The notes below the pieces were generated by a model, which was not told the DNA's origin, did no database searches, and saw only the letters and a program-made list of their open reading frames with translations. From Bacteroidales bacterium (lineage in GTDB: Bacteria > Bacteroidota > Bacteroidia > Bacteroidales > UBA932): 57,940 nucleotides of DNA. Position 1 is the stretch's first letter; each line of letters begins with the position of its first letter. The stretch spans positions 1-57,940 of the forward strand of contig JAFSXX010000052.1 in the NCBI GenBank assembly GCA_017443845.1. Direction: 5' to 3'. Positions 41,661-50,995 of this stretch are shown piece after piece. The position numbers and the translations under genes are program-made.

Positions 41661-43404
41661 TATGCTTTTTTACTATTTTTTCAATTTGGTTTGGATTTAG
41701 ACCTCTCGTTGATCCATTAAGAATCCGTATGCCATGATCAGTTCTTGTGACTTGGTTATTATTGATTTCGTGGTGTTTCCTTGCGGTTTTCTGTTCGCGG
41801 TCAGTAATAATCTCTTTTTCTTCGATAGTATCAAAAATTACATCGCTATTTTTTTGATTTTTATTAGCATAATCCCTTTTCTCCTGTTTGCTAGAAGATC
41901 GCACTGCAGAATCATATCTCTTAGCATGTTCGGTTTCGTGGTCCAATGCCGTAGCTGGAGAAATCCACATTGAAGAAGATGTTTCTGCAATATGTAGATA
42001 ATCCCAATAAATAGTTTTAGTTGATCGTTGGAAACGAGATTTGCCATCAGAAGCTTCTGCGATAGTATATATAATGGGGGAAGCTTCTAAAACAGCAAGA
42101 TTCCCCGCAGTGCCACGACTATTCATATACTTGACAGTTTGAGCAAATGCCTTTTTGAATTCTGGTGAAGCATTTTCTGCAAATACAATCTTTTTACCCT
42201 CTTCATCAACAAAGTTTTCTGGATTATTCCCACAGTAGTTGTACTGTGTGAGTGAGTGGTACTTGCCTGCCATCGGGTCCTGCTGCAGCCAGCGGCCGAT
42301 CACAGGGTCGTAGAACCTTGCGCCAAAGTCGAGATAGGGCGCGAGGCCTGTAGATATGTTCTGCTGTTCCTTGCCGCTGAAGCCGTAGCGGTTGCTCGTC
42401 AAGGTTGTCAGCGAGGGGTTGTCGTGACGGCCGCCAAATGGATAGTAATCATTCCTCTCAACCACGGCGTTGTCGGTCACTATTGCCCTTATGCTTCCCA
42501 GATGATCCGTAACGTATTTACGAACTTTTATTCCATTGCCGATGGATTCTATCCTACCTCCTGCGTATGGTGTACTCTCGAAGGAATAATATGCGCCTTC
42601 TTCTTCATCTTCCTCAGGTCCACGGAGGTTGACATTCTTGACAACCTTCAGGTATTTGCCCGTCGTATCCCTCTTGCTCAGCGTTGAGGTCCTTGCCCCA
42701 CGGCTTCCGTCTCCGGGGTCCTCCGGATCCCTTGCATCCTCTTGAAGATTAAAGACCAGGTCGCCCAGCCAGGCCCGTCCCATTCCGGTATCCTCGCGAT
42801 GCAGCGCCACCTTCGTACCGTCGGCCAAATAGTCGTAGAAGACCATCAGATCGCTCTCTCCGTCGTTGAACCAGGAAGGAAGGTTCAGGACGTTGTATCC
42901 TATGGCATATTCCCTTGCCGCATCGCCGGTGACGTTGCCGTTGAAGTCATACTCGTACCATGCCGTACCGTTGATCAACAATGCCCTGTTGCCTTCATAG
43001 GAGATGGTATAGTTGTTCGTCGGCATTGTCCCTGAACTGCCGTATCTAAGCAAAGAGAGGACGTTGTCGTTGCGGTCGTAGGTGATGTTCCTCTCGCTCC
43101 AGGCGTTGACCGGGTTGCCGTACAGATAATGCCATCCGTCCCTCAGGCGGCCGAAGCCGTCGTAGTTCAGGACGTATGTCCCCGAGGGCTGTCCGCCGTG
43201 CATCCAGAAGGTCTCGGCTATCCTTCCGGTATAGGACGGCGTGGTATATACGGCACCCTCGCGACGGAGATATTCTGAGAAGATATCGCTCGTCACCCCG
43301 CCAACGGTCAGTTCACTCGCCCTGTGGGACACCCAGCCCTGCGCTGTAGTGGTCTGCCTGCAGAGAACCAATGAATGACGGATGAACAGAATAACGCTAA
43401 TCAT
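41647..43404 (-). CDS. Orphan Rhs C-terminal module with HExxH metallopeptidase toxin
   Basis: 585 residues. After about 22 unrelated residues, residues 23-390 repeat the last part of the main Rhs core (LTVGGVTSDIFSEYLRREG; DYYPFGGRHDN; GARFYDP). The core ends at NYCGNNPENFVDEEG. The remaining 190 residues are unique and hold HETEH (489-493), an HExxH zinc site, with a Glu-rich stretch about 35 residues on (FDTIEEKEI) that could give the third ligand; this resembles M91/NleC-type effector proteases. Its ATG overlaps the previous immunity stop by 8 bases. It lacks a signal peptide, so it may be silent until recombined onto the main rhs gene. Confidence 0.75.
   Translation of the reverse strand: MISVILFIRHSLVLCRQTTTAQGWVSHRASELTVGGVTSDIFSEYLRREGAVYTTPSYTGRIAETFWMHGGQPSGTYVLNYDGFGRLRDGWHYLYGNPVNAWSERNITYDRNDNVLSLLRYGSSGTMPTNNYTISYEGNRALLINGTAWYEYDFNGNVTGDAAREYAIGYNVLNLPSWFNDGESDLMVFYDYLADGTKVALHREDTGMGRAWLGDLVFNLQEDARDPEDPGDGSRGARTSTLSKRDTTGKYLKVVKNVNLRGPEEDEEEGAYYSFESTPYAGGRIESIGNGIKVRKYVTDHLGSIRAIVTDNAVVERNDYYPFGGRHDNPSLTTLTSNRYGFSGKEQQNISTGLAPYLDFGARFYDPVIGRWLQQDPMAGKYHSLTQYNYCGNNPENFVDEEGKKIVFAENASPEFKKAFAQTVKYMNSRGTAGNLAVLEASPIIYTIAEASDGKSRFQRSTKTIYWDYLHIAETSSSMWISPATALDHETEHAKRYDSAVRSSSKQEKRDYANKNQKNSDVIFDTIEEKEIITDREQKTARKHHEINNNQVTRTDHGIRILNGSTRGLNPNQIEKIVKKHNELL
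42235..43342 (-). repeat. Rhs core duplication, orphan copy
   Basis: About 1.1 kb similar to 44442-45540 in the same orientation, with long identical runs and scattered changes (estimated over 80% identity by eye). It supplies homology for swapping toxin tips. Confidence 0.85.
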
Positions 43405-43882
43405 CTAATGATGCTTTGTATGCGACTATTTCAATTATTCTATTACGCCATGTCCATAATTGTAAACCAATAGACGGAAACTCGTAAACATGGTGTAAAT
43501 GACGATTCCTTTCATTTAAATATATTGTATCTTCTCCTTCACATATAAAATCATACAGTTTTACAAATTGGCCGTATGACATTCCTATGATATTATAATT
43601 ATTAATAATACAGAAGGATGACGATACAACAGATTCAATTATTTTTTCTTTTGAATCTTCCGCCAACCAGATGCGAATACCTAGTTCATAAAAAATGTAA
43701 TCCTCAAAATAACCGTCTATATCTTCAATTGTATGTTTAAGATTCAAATAATTTGAAATCTTATCTCCAAATTTAAATATACCAAAAGATTCATTTGGCC
43801 TAAGAATATAATGCTCTATAGATTCAGTGTTTATTGGGTCTGCTATGCTCTTCTCCCGAATACTTTTTTTGTGCTGTTTCAC
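43397..43882 (-). CDS. Immunity candidate for the main Rhs toxin
   Basis: 161 residues, no named family. It starts with GTG at 43882, preceded by AAGGAG at the right distance, and its first 59 bases overlap the end of rhs in another frame. Such overlap couples its translation to the toxin. The protein is acidic, AT-rich in codon use and without signal peptide, so it should be cytosolic, which suggests that the main toxin acts in the cytoplasm (inference). Confidence 0.65.
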   Translation of the reverse strand: MKQHKKSIREKSIADPINTESIEHYILRPNESFGIFKFGDKISNYLNLKHTIEDIDGYFEDYIFYELGIRIWLAEDSKEKIIESVVSSSFCIINNYNIIGMSYGQFVKLYDFICEGEDTIYLNERNRHLHHVYEFPSIGLQLWTWRNRIIEIVAYKASLDD

Positions 43883-46800
43883 GGATTCTCCTTATTTTAT
43901 TATTAATAATAGCTTGATCTTTTTTTGTTGCGCCCTGTTTTTGCTTTTCTAATGCTTCTATTTGTTTATTCGCTTTTTCCAATGCTCTGCCGCTATCCCC
44001 ATGCTTTTCATTCTTACCGCTTACTTTACCTCTGTTATATCCCTGTGATTTATTATCAGCAGAATTAATCATCAGCATTGATCCGGTAGCTGCAGAAACT
44101 TTACCCGTTGCCGATAATGCGGCTCCGCCAACGACGGCAAAAGCACCTTCGGGCGCTCCCGCAACCGTTGAGAAGACCAAACTACCTGCAGCAACAGATG
44201 ATTCTCCTGCTATTATTGCTGCCGATCCAGCAATAATAGCTATTTCCCCAATATATCCAGCCGCATTATCAACTTTACGCAATGCTTCGTTATAATCCTC
44301 CGAATCTGTAGGCGAATATGCATCTCGCATATTTCCACTTAACGGGACGACATTTGTGTAAACTCCCATAATACCGCCTACTATTTTGTCAATCCAGTCT
44401 TTTCCGTTGAGATCAATCCTGTTCACCGGATCCCCGCCGCAGTAGTTGTACTGCGTAAGGCTGGTGTATTTGTCGGCCAGCGGGTCTGGCGAGAGCCAGC
44501 GGGCGGTCAGCGGGTCATAGAAGCGGGCTCCGAAGTCGATGTAAGGGTCGAGCGAGGACGAGATATTCTGCCGCTCCTTACCGATGAAGCCGTAGCGGTT
44601 GGTCGTCAAGGTCGGGAGAGTTGTGTTGTCGTGACGGCCTCCAAATGGATAGTAGTCGCTCCTCTCGACGACAGTGTTGTTTGTTACTATGGCACGCACG
44701 CTTCCCAGATGGTCTGTAACGAACTTTCGGACTGTCAGCCCAGTGCCATCTGCTTCAATTCGTCCTCCTGCGTATGGCGTGCTCTCGAAGGAGTAGCTGG
44801 TGCCCTCTTCTTCCTCGTCAGGCCCTTCGTTGCGGAGATTGGCGCCCTTCGGGATTTTCATATACTTGCCGGTTGTATCCCTTTGGCTTCTTGCTCCTCT
44901 GCTTCCGTCCCCGGGATCTTCCGGAGCACGAGCGTCTTCTTCCAGATTGAAGACTATATCTCCTAGCCAAGCCAACCCAAGACCGGTCTCTTCTCTGTGC
45001 AGGGCAACCTTCGCTCCATCAGCGAGATAGTCGTAGAAGACACACAGATCGCTCTGGCCGTCGTTTAACCACGAAGGCAGATTGAGGACGTTGTATCCTA
45101 TGGCCATTCCCCTTGCCGCATCGCCGGTGACGTTGCCGTTGAAGTCATACTCAAAGTAATCAGTGTTGTTCAGCATCGAGGCCCTGTTGCCTTCGTACGA
45201 GATGGTGTAGTTGTTCGTCGGCGTTGTCCCTGAGCTGCCGTATCTAAGCAGTGAGAGGACGTTGCCATTGCGGTCGTAAGTGATGTTCCTCTCGCTCCAT
45301 TCGTTGACCGGGTTGCCGTACAGATAGTGCCATCCGTCCCTCAGGCGCCCGAAGCCGTCGTAGTTCAGGACGTATGTCCCCGAGGGCTGCCCTCCGTGCA
45401 TCCAGAAGGTCTCGGCTATCCGGCCGGTATATGAGGGCGTGGTATATACGGCACCCTCGCGACGGAGATATTCTGAGAAGATGTCGCTTGTCACGCCGCC
45501 AACGGTCAGCTCGCTGCCCCTCTGGCTTACCCAGCCCTGCAGCGCATAGTGGTCAGCCTGAACGAGACCGCCGTCGTTGATGGCATTCTGGCGGCCAAGA
45601 ACGTCATAAGTAAAGATGACCGAAGTGGTCGGAGTGGTCGCTCCGTTGAGGTAGGTATACTCTGCCGTAACCCTTCCGCGAGTGTCATTGTCGAATGCAG
45701 TGAGCTTTGTCACGGTAGTATTCCCTGCCGTGGCCGAGATATGCCGCGAGACCGGATTGCCGACAAAGTCGTAATTAAAACTCTCACGCGTGATACCTCC
45801 CTGGGCGTTGCTCTCCACGCTCTGCAGAAGGCGGCCGAGGTTGTCGTAGTAGAAGGCCCTCTCCACATACTTCGGATTGCTGTAGCTGTAACGGCCTCCT
45901 TCGAGTATGAGCTGCTTCTCGTAGTACTTCTGCCCGAGCGATGTCCCGGTCCTGTCGGTGGTGGCAGGAGCATATACTCCGGTTATTCCAGGATCCACCA
46001 CCTCGAAAGCCAGGGCAGATGGCACCGGAGGGGCATTGGCGCCCGTGCACTGATAGCCTGTCCGGTCATAAGCGTATTCGGCAAGGACGGCTACGGTGGC
46101 ACCTGTAGTTGCGTTGACGATGCTCTTGCGGGTAAGGCAGTCATAGATGTCGTACTCGTACTTTATCTTCCAGCCATAGTCCCGCAGGTTACCGTCAGTG
46201 CTGGTTACAAGGCGGTCGCGATCGTCATAGGTGTACTCTTCCGCCTCTAGGCTGGGACCTTTCCTGGCTGTGAGCCTTCCACGGGCGTCGTAGGTATAGA
46301 TGAAGGCGTAGCCGCTCAGGGCTTCGGGCATTGTGGAGGGGGACAGCGAGAGCGTCGTACCCCGTGATAGCAACGCGCTGCCCTCGGGCTGGATGACGCA
46401 CACCAGGCTGTCCTTCATGTCGCGGAGATAGTATGTGTCGGCCCTTGTGCCGTCGCCGCGGCTGCGCGAGAGCAGCACGTGGCCGAAGGCGTCGGCGTAT
46501 TCCTCGGTGATATGGCCGTCTGCGTCGGTCCTGACGGTGCAGGCAAGGGTGCCGGCGGGAGCGTAGGCAGCGCCGACGGATATAGTTGACGAGGAGCCTG
46601 CGTTGTATGAGAGCGCCAATACGCTGTCAAGTGCCGAGTTTACCCGATAGACTGTCGTGTCGGGGTGGCTGCGGTATGCGGATCCGGGAAGGCGCGACGA
46701 CTCCTTCCTGCCGGCAGGAGATGTGCCATAGGTGTTTTCCTGATAATTGTATACCTCGCCGCTGCCGAAGCGGTTCTGATACCAGTTCTGCTGGGCAGTG

Positions 46801-49800
46801 ATGGCTTGAGGGTCAAAGGCGGACGATGAGGAGGGATAAGGAAGATATATCCTTGCGTCCTCCCTGCGCATCGGGTCCAGCCACTTCGGAGTCACGACGT
46901 GGCCTGCGGAACCGGCATCGAGGGCCACGTCCTGCGCGGGGTAGCCCAGACCGTCGTAATAGCTGATGTCCTTATATGAGATAGCAGGACGCAGATACGA
47001 GGTCCTGCGGATGAAGTTGGTCCCGCCCGTGAGAGTATCTCCACCGTTAACGAGGTGATAATCGTATCTCGCAAGGGGTTCCTGCCAGGTGTTGTCAACG
47101 GAGCAAAGACGGTTCTTTGAATCGTAGCCGTAATACTCTCCCTGACCGGTAGGATATGTGATATGTGAGAGTCCCACCATATCCTGCCACTGGTAATATG
47201 TCCTGTTGGCGGAGCCGTTCTCCTCGCGGCTAAGGATATAGCGTCCGGATGTGTCCCAGGCGAATTGGATATAAGCGTCACCGGGGAAGGAGACTGTGAA
47301 TGGTCGCCAGTGATTGGCTGAATCGTATGACATAGTTACCACAGTAGAATCTCCTGTCTGTGGCGAGAATGGCGTCTGAGTCGGATACGGCGTCAGAATA
47401 TTGTACGAAGCCTTTCGGACGGGTAAGGTCCGCAAGGTGTCATTATATGCGAAATGGTCAAGGGACGTAATATACTCGACATTGCCCCGCAATCTGCTGC
47501 TTGCAACATCACATATATTGCCAGCCGGTGCTGTTGAGTCAATCTCGTGCCAGTATCGGTACCGCCTGCCATAGCCGTCGGCAAGGGTGTTGGAGGTCGT
47601 CTGCTCGCTTACCCTCTGGCCCTTGGCGTTATAGGTGTAGGTCGTAGTCGTGGTTATCGGGGAGCCGGAGCGGTAGTCGGTGGTGGTAACAGAATTAAGT
47701 TGTGGCTGATAAAATAAATTTCTGGCAGTTATCAGATGGCTGTAGCCGTTAATAAGATATTTTCTGGAGGCAACTATTGGGAGGGAATAAAAGTATCTTG
47801 TTTCAGAAAGAATAAGATTTGAATTATTGTACTCTGTTATTTTTTCGATCTGTCCTCGTAGAATGGACTTGTCATTAAGCTTAGTCTTTGTCAATATAAT
47901 ATTTCGATAAAGGTTCGACCCGGAAGAACAGCCAAAATAGTATGAATTCAAGTCTGTTAGCCCACTACTTATATCCTGAGTAGTATAGAATGATTTAACG
48001 TAAATATCTTCCGTGTCTTTCATATAGTCGTCAGGAGCATAATTATCAGGGTATTGTAAATAATCATAGTATTTATTCTCTGTCTTGGAACCGTCAGAAT
48101 GGATAATGATAACACTAGAATAACCGAGATGGCTCTCTCCTGAATAATCTGTTGAGGGAATATTACCCTGGCTATTCATCAAGATATATCCAGTTTTATA
48201 ATTAGAGGCATATACACCTGCTCCAAAGTGATAATAATACTCTGTGTTCCGTTGGAAGAAATCAGCTTTCAGTCTCATTGAATACCGGGGCATACTGTGC
48301 AGAATGCCACTGGTTCCGTAATCAAATATAGTAGAGTCTGAAAAAGAAGCATATTGATTGCTGGTGTTAATTATTTTTTTTACCCTAAGTCCCCCTGCTA
48401 AATAGTTATGACAGGGCTTTAATTCGTATTCTGCAGTATTAGGATGCAACAGACTAATATCAATCCTTTTGTCTACCCTGTTGCACTCATAGTCTATCAG
48501 CGTACATCCCCCCGTCGGATATGAGATAGAACGCATAGCTCCATAGGACGTATATGTGCTGTCGGGATCACGTGCATTGGATACGAAATGATACAGACTG
48601 TCATCTTGAAAACCGATATTGCTGCTGTTGAAAGAATATGAACCTCCGCTTCCACGCCAGAACCCCCAGTGATCGGTGGCAACACAATCAATAGGCGGGT
48701 ACTCGTCTGTAGATGAGGAATGGTTATATGTGAACTCAAATACTCCGAAAGAACCTGTTACGGAATTGAGAAACATCTTGGGCGAGTGATGCGAAGATGA
48801 AGAGGTATAAGACTGGGAACACACTATGCTGTCGATCTGGTTTCCTGAATAGTCTAATATGGCAATCGAGGAGAGCCTGTTTGCACTGTTGAATTTTTCG
48901 TTAAGTGTCCCGACATTTCCGTCAATGTCCGGAAATATGTTGTCATAATCAGTAATGGATTCAGAAAAAGCGCCTGATCCATATTCAAAAGAGTCCTTAT
49001 CAGAGTAATTGAAGCGGATAATCTGGTGTCCGCTAACTGAAACAGATTGGAGCAACCGAGTAATGGTGCTGAGAAACTTCTCACGGGAAGAATTGTCCAG
49101 TGAATAAAAAAAACTATCCGGAGCATTCCCAGTAGAATATACTTTTGAATAACCGTAGCGCACACCATCAGAATAGCTAATGTCCAAATATGGTCTGGGT
49201 GCCCGATAATCAAAAATGATTGTTCTTCCATTAGGCGCCGTTATTCTATATAAATGCAAAGCTGAGAAGTAATAATTATTTTCACTGAGCGGTGAATTAC
49301 TGGAAGTCCATCTTGCATCATAAGAAACGTCTCGATAGGTATGGTCTTTTCCAAACTGAAAAATAAAACCATCCGACGTCGTTATTGTAATTCTCTGAGC
49401 ACCGTTTATGGCATCGGAATAATCGATGCTGACAGAGTATTCAGACCCCGGATCTGTTGAGGCAAATACTGCAATTTGGCCGTTAGGTAATATTACAAAA
49501 CGGCCGGAGTTTCCGTTTGGTAATATAAAATGGTATATATCAGACGCTGTATCAAAGAAATAACCATCACAACTAATACTGCCGTAATTATCATATATCA
49601 CAGGGCGGTCTGAAAACATCGGCGTGGCTCCCATAAAATAGCCAAGCGGTGTGTCTTCAGGAAGTGCTGCAGCAGTCTGGCAAATAATGTTGACAGCGGT
49701 ATAAGAACTATCTGCCAACATTGACTTCGCTAAAGGAAAAGTATTGGTAAGGGCAAGGTAGTAAAAACCTCTCATATTGCTATTAATGTACTCATCCGGT

Positions 49801-50141
49801 AATCCCACAACTTCTCGTGTTATCACTCCGCCGCAATTCAGAGTCCATCCGAGCCCGACAGGGCCGGAGCCTTGATTAGGCCGATAACCATCGAAAGAAT
49901 AATCCAAAGAAACCGGAATTTCGAAATCTTCATCTTTGTAGGTGTAAATAGGCAGCGAATACTGAAAGGTTCCAGTGTAAAGAGAAGGTGTAAGACTTCC
50001 ATATTTCGTCATCTCATAGGCCTGCGCCGATGGACGGATGTTCGCATTATAGCTGAAAGGGTCGGTGTCCTGCGCGGAACTGATATGATAAAATAAAGCC
50101 GCCAAAAGGACGCTAAGAAAATAGTAAGGTTTATTATTCAT
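43824..50141 (-). CDS. Rhs/YD-repeat polymorphic toxin
   Basis: About 2105 residues from the ATG at 50141 (MNNKPYYF), with a Sec signal peptide ending ISSAQ; no T9SS tail or T6SS gene is seen. Residues about 30-650 are the N-terminal shell of Bacteroidota Rhs proteins (GPVGLGWTLNCGGVITREVVG). YD repeats run through about 850-1890 (YTYDDRDRLVTSTDG; FTYDVLGRQNAIND), ending in the core motif GARFYDP ... NYCGGDPVNRIDLNG. The variable tip is about 200 residues: a Gly/Ala-rich hydrophobic stretch, then a small basic domain (KHGDSGRALEKANKQIEAL ... GEEHSR) that I cannot assign. The toxin is presumably encased by the shell and released on contact. The 5' part is AT-rich, the core GC-rich. Confidence 0.9.
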   Translation of the reverse strand: MNNKPYYFLSVLLAALFYHISSAQDTDPFSYNANIRPSAQAYEMTKYGSLTPSLYTGTFQYSLPIYTYKDEDFEIPVSLDYSFDGYRPNQGSGPVGLGWTLNCGGVITREVVGLPDEYINSNMRGFYYLALTNTFPLAKSMLADSSYTAVNIICQTAAALPEDTPLGYFMGATPMFSDRPVIYDNYGSISCDGYFFDTASDIYHFILPNGNSGRFVILPNGQIAVFASTDPGSEYSVSIDYSDAINGAQRITITTSDGFIFQFGKDHTYRDVSYDARWTSSNSPLSENNYYFSALHLYRITAPNGRTIIFDYRAPRPYLDISYSDGVRYGYSKVYSTGNAPDSFFYSLDNSSREKFLSTITRLLQSVSVSGHQIIRFNYSDKDSFEYGSGAFSESITDYDNIFPDIDGNVGTLNEKFNSANRLSSIAILDYSGNQIDSIVCSQSYTSSSSHHSPKMFLNSVTGSFGVFEFTYNHSSSTDEYPPIDCVATDHWGFWRGSGGSYSFNSSNIGFQDDSLYHFVSNARDPDSTYTSYGAMRSISYPTGGCTLIDYECNRVDKRIDISLLHPNTAEYELKPCHNYLAGGLRVKKIINTSNQYASFSDSTIFDYGTSGILHSMPRYSMRLKADFFQRNTEYYYHFGAGVYASNYKTGYILMNSQGNIPSTDYSGESHLGYSSVIIIHSDGSKTENKYYDYLQYPDNYAPDDYMKDTEDIYVKSFYTTQDISSGLTDLNSYYFGCSSGSNLYRNIILTKTKLNDKSILRGQIEKITEYNNSNLILSETRYFYSLPIVASRKYLINGYSHLITARNLFYQPQLNSVTTTDYRSGSPITTTTTYTYNAKGQRVSEQTTSNTLADGYGRRYRYWHEIDSTAPAGNICDVASSRLRGNVEYITSLDHFAYNDTLRTLPVRKASYNILTPYPTQTPFSPQTGDSTVVTMSYDSANHWRPFTVSFPGDAYIQFAWDTSGRYILSREENGSANRTYYQWQDMVGLSHITYPTGQGEYYGYDSKNRLCSVDNTWQEPLARYDYHLVNGGDTLTGGTNFIRRTSYLRPAISYKDISYYDGLGYPAQDVALDAGSAGHVVTPKWLDPMRREDARIYLPYPSSSSAFDPQAITAQQNWYQNRFGSGEVYNYQENTYGTSPAGRKESSRLPGSAYRSHPDTTVYRVNSALDSVLALSYNAGSSSTISVGAAYAPAGTLACTVRTDADGHITEEYADAFGHVLLSRSRGDGTRADTYYLRDMKDSLVCVIQPEGSALLSRGTTLSLSPSTMPEALSGYAFIYTYDARGRLTARKGPSLEAEEYTYDDRDRLVTSTDGNLRDYGWKIKYEYDIYDCLTRKSIVNATTGATVAVLAEYAYDRTGYQCTGANAPPVPSALAFEVVDPGITGVYAPATTDRTGTSLGQKYYEKQLILEGGRYSYSNPKYVERAFYYDNLGRLLQSVESNAQGGITRESFNYDFVGNPVSRHISATAGNTTVTKLTAFDNDTRGRVTAEYTYLNGATTPTTSVIFTYDVLGRQNAINDGGLVQADHYALQGWVSQRGSELTVGGVTSDIFSEYLRREGAVYTTPSYTGRIAETFWMHGGQPSGTYVLNYDGFGRLRDGWHYLYGNPVNEWSERNITYDRNGNVLSLLRYGSSGTTPTNNYTISYEGNRASMLNNTDYFEYDFNGNVTGDAARGMAIGYNVLNLPSWLNDGQSDLCVFYDYLADGAKVALHREETGLGLAWLGDIVFNLEEDARAPEDPGDGSRGARSQRDTTGKYMKIPKGANLRNEGPDEEEEGTSYSFESTPYAGGRIEADGTGLTVRKFVTDHLGSVRAIVTNNTVVERSDYYPFGGRHDNTTLPTLTTNRYGFIGKERQNISSSLDPYIDFGARFYDPLTARWLSPDPLADKYTSLTQYNYCGGDPVNRIDLNGKDWIDKIVGGIMGVYTNVVPLSGNMRDAYSPTDSEDYNEALRKVDNAAGYIGEIAIIAGSAAIIAGESSVAAGSLVFSTVAGAPEGAFAVVGGAALSATGKVSAATGSMLMINSADNKSQGYNRGKVSGKNEKHGDSGRALEKANKQIEALEKQKQGATKKDQAIINNKIRRIRETAQKKYSGEEHSRPNKH
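44442..45540 (-). repeat. Rhs core duplication, copy in the main rhs gene
   Basis: Partner of 42235-43342. It covers the last part of the YD-repeat core, from ALQGWVSQ to YNYCGGDP in the protein. Confidence 0.85.
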
Positions 50142-50162
50142 ACGCAAGAGATTAACTACTAA

Positions 50163-50194
50163 CAAAATTAGCATATAATTACCAGCTATACAAA
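50163..50194 (-). promoter_or_regulatory. Promoter of rhs
   Basis: On the minus strand TTTG (50194-50191), 20 bases, TAATTTTG (50170-50163). Both boxes match the consensus; the ATG is 22 bases on. It lies just inside the island's right edge. Confidence 0.82.
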
Positions 50195-50202
50195 GCGGTC
50201 TG

Positions 50203-50230
50203 CGCTTTTTTATCTCCGATTTTGCAATAA
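50203..50230 (+). repeat. Right 28-bp direct repeat of the Rhs island
   Basis: Identical to 40286-40313. In the hemW frame it reads RFFISDFAI, continues IAEIL and stops at 50245-50247, so this is a second, probably ancestral, hemW 3' end cut off from its gene. Confidence 0.9.
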
Positions 50231-50252
50231 TCGCCGAGATTCTGTAATTTTG
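50221..50252 (+). promoter_or_regulatory. Promoter of pyrH-frr
   Basis: TTTG (50221-50224), 20 bases, TAATTTTG (50245-50252); the ATG follows 22 bases later. The -33 box is inside the 28-bp repeat and the -7 box overlaps the stop of the old hemW tail. Confidence 0.85.
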
Positions 50253-50273
50253 GCAGGATAAACCGAAAAGTCT

Positions 50274-50981
50274 ATGAAATACAACAGGATATTACTTAAA
50301 CTCAGCGGCGAGGCTATCGGCGGTCCGGACGGACAGGGCCTCGACGAAGATATACTTGAGAAGTTCGCGGCCCAGATTGCCGATATCGCCAAGGCGGGCG
50401 TGCAGATCGGCATTGTCATCGGCGGCGGCAACATATTCCGCGGCCTGCAGGGCAGTAAGCGCGGATTCGACCGCGTGCGCGGCGACCAGATGGGTATGCT
50501 CGCCACGGTCATCAACAGCATCGGCCTCTCGCTCTTCATCAAGGGGCAGGGGGTGCCCGCGGAGGTCTTCACCTCGACCCCGATGCGCCCGATGGCAAAA
50601 TATTATATGCGCGACGAGGCCCTCGACTATATGGAAAAGGGCGGAGTGGCCATCATAGCCGGCGGAACGGGCAATCCCTTCTTCACCACCGACAGCGGCG
50701 CTGCGCTGCGTGCCTGCGAGCTTAAGGTGGACGCTTTGCTGAAAGGCACGAAAGTTGACGGGGTGTACGACAGCGATCCCAAAAAGAACCCTCAGGCAAA
50801 GAAGTATCAGACACTTACATTCGACAAGGCCATAGCCGACGGCCTCGGAGTCATGGATATGACGGCTTTCACTCTCTGCAAGGAGAACGACGTTCCCATC
50901 GTGGTGTTCAACATCAATAAGGACGGCGAACTCCGCAGGGTGGTCGAGGGCGAGAATGTCGGCACAGTAGTAAGCAAATAA
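50274..50981 (+). CDS. pyrH: UMP kinase
   Basis: 235 residues, amino-acid-kinase fold. Phosphorylates UMP to UDP with ATP. Signatures: [43 protein letters not shown] and [13 protein letters not shown]. Typical position before frr, 14 bases away. Confidence 0.97.
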   Translation: MKYNRILLKLSGEAIGGPDGQGLDEDILEKFAAQIADIAKAGVQIGIVIGGGNIFRGLQGSKRGFDRVRGDQMGMLATVINSIGLSLFIKGQGVPAEVFTSTPMRPMAKYYMRDEALDYMEKGGVAIIAGGTGNPFFTTDSGAALRACELKVDALLKGTKVDGVYDSDPKKNPQAKKYQTLTFDKAIADGLGVMDMTAFTLCKENDVPIVVFNINKDGELRRVVEGENVGTVVSK

Positions 50982-50995
50982 TTATTGAAGCAGTT

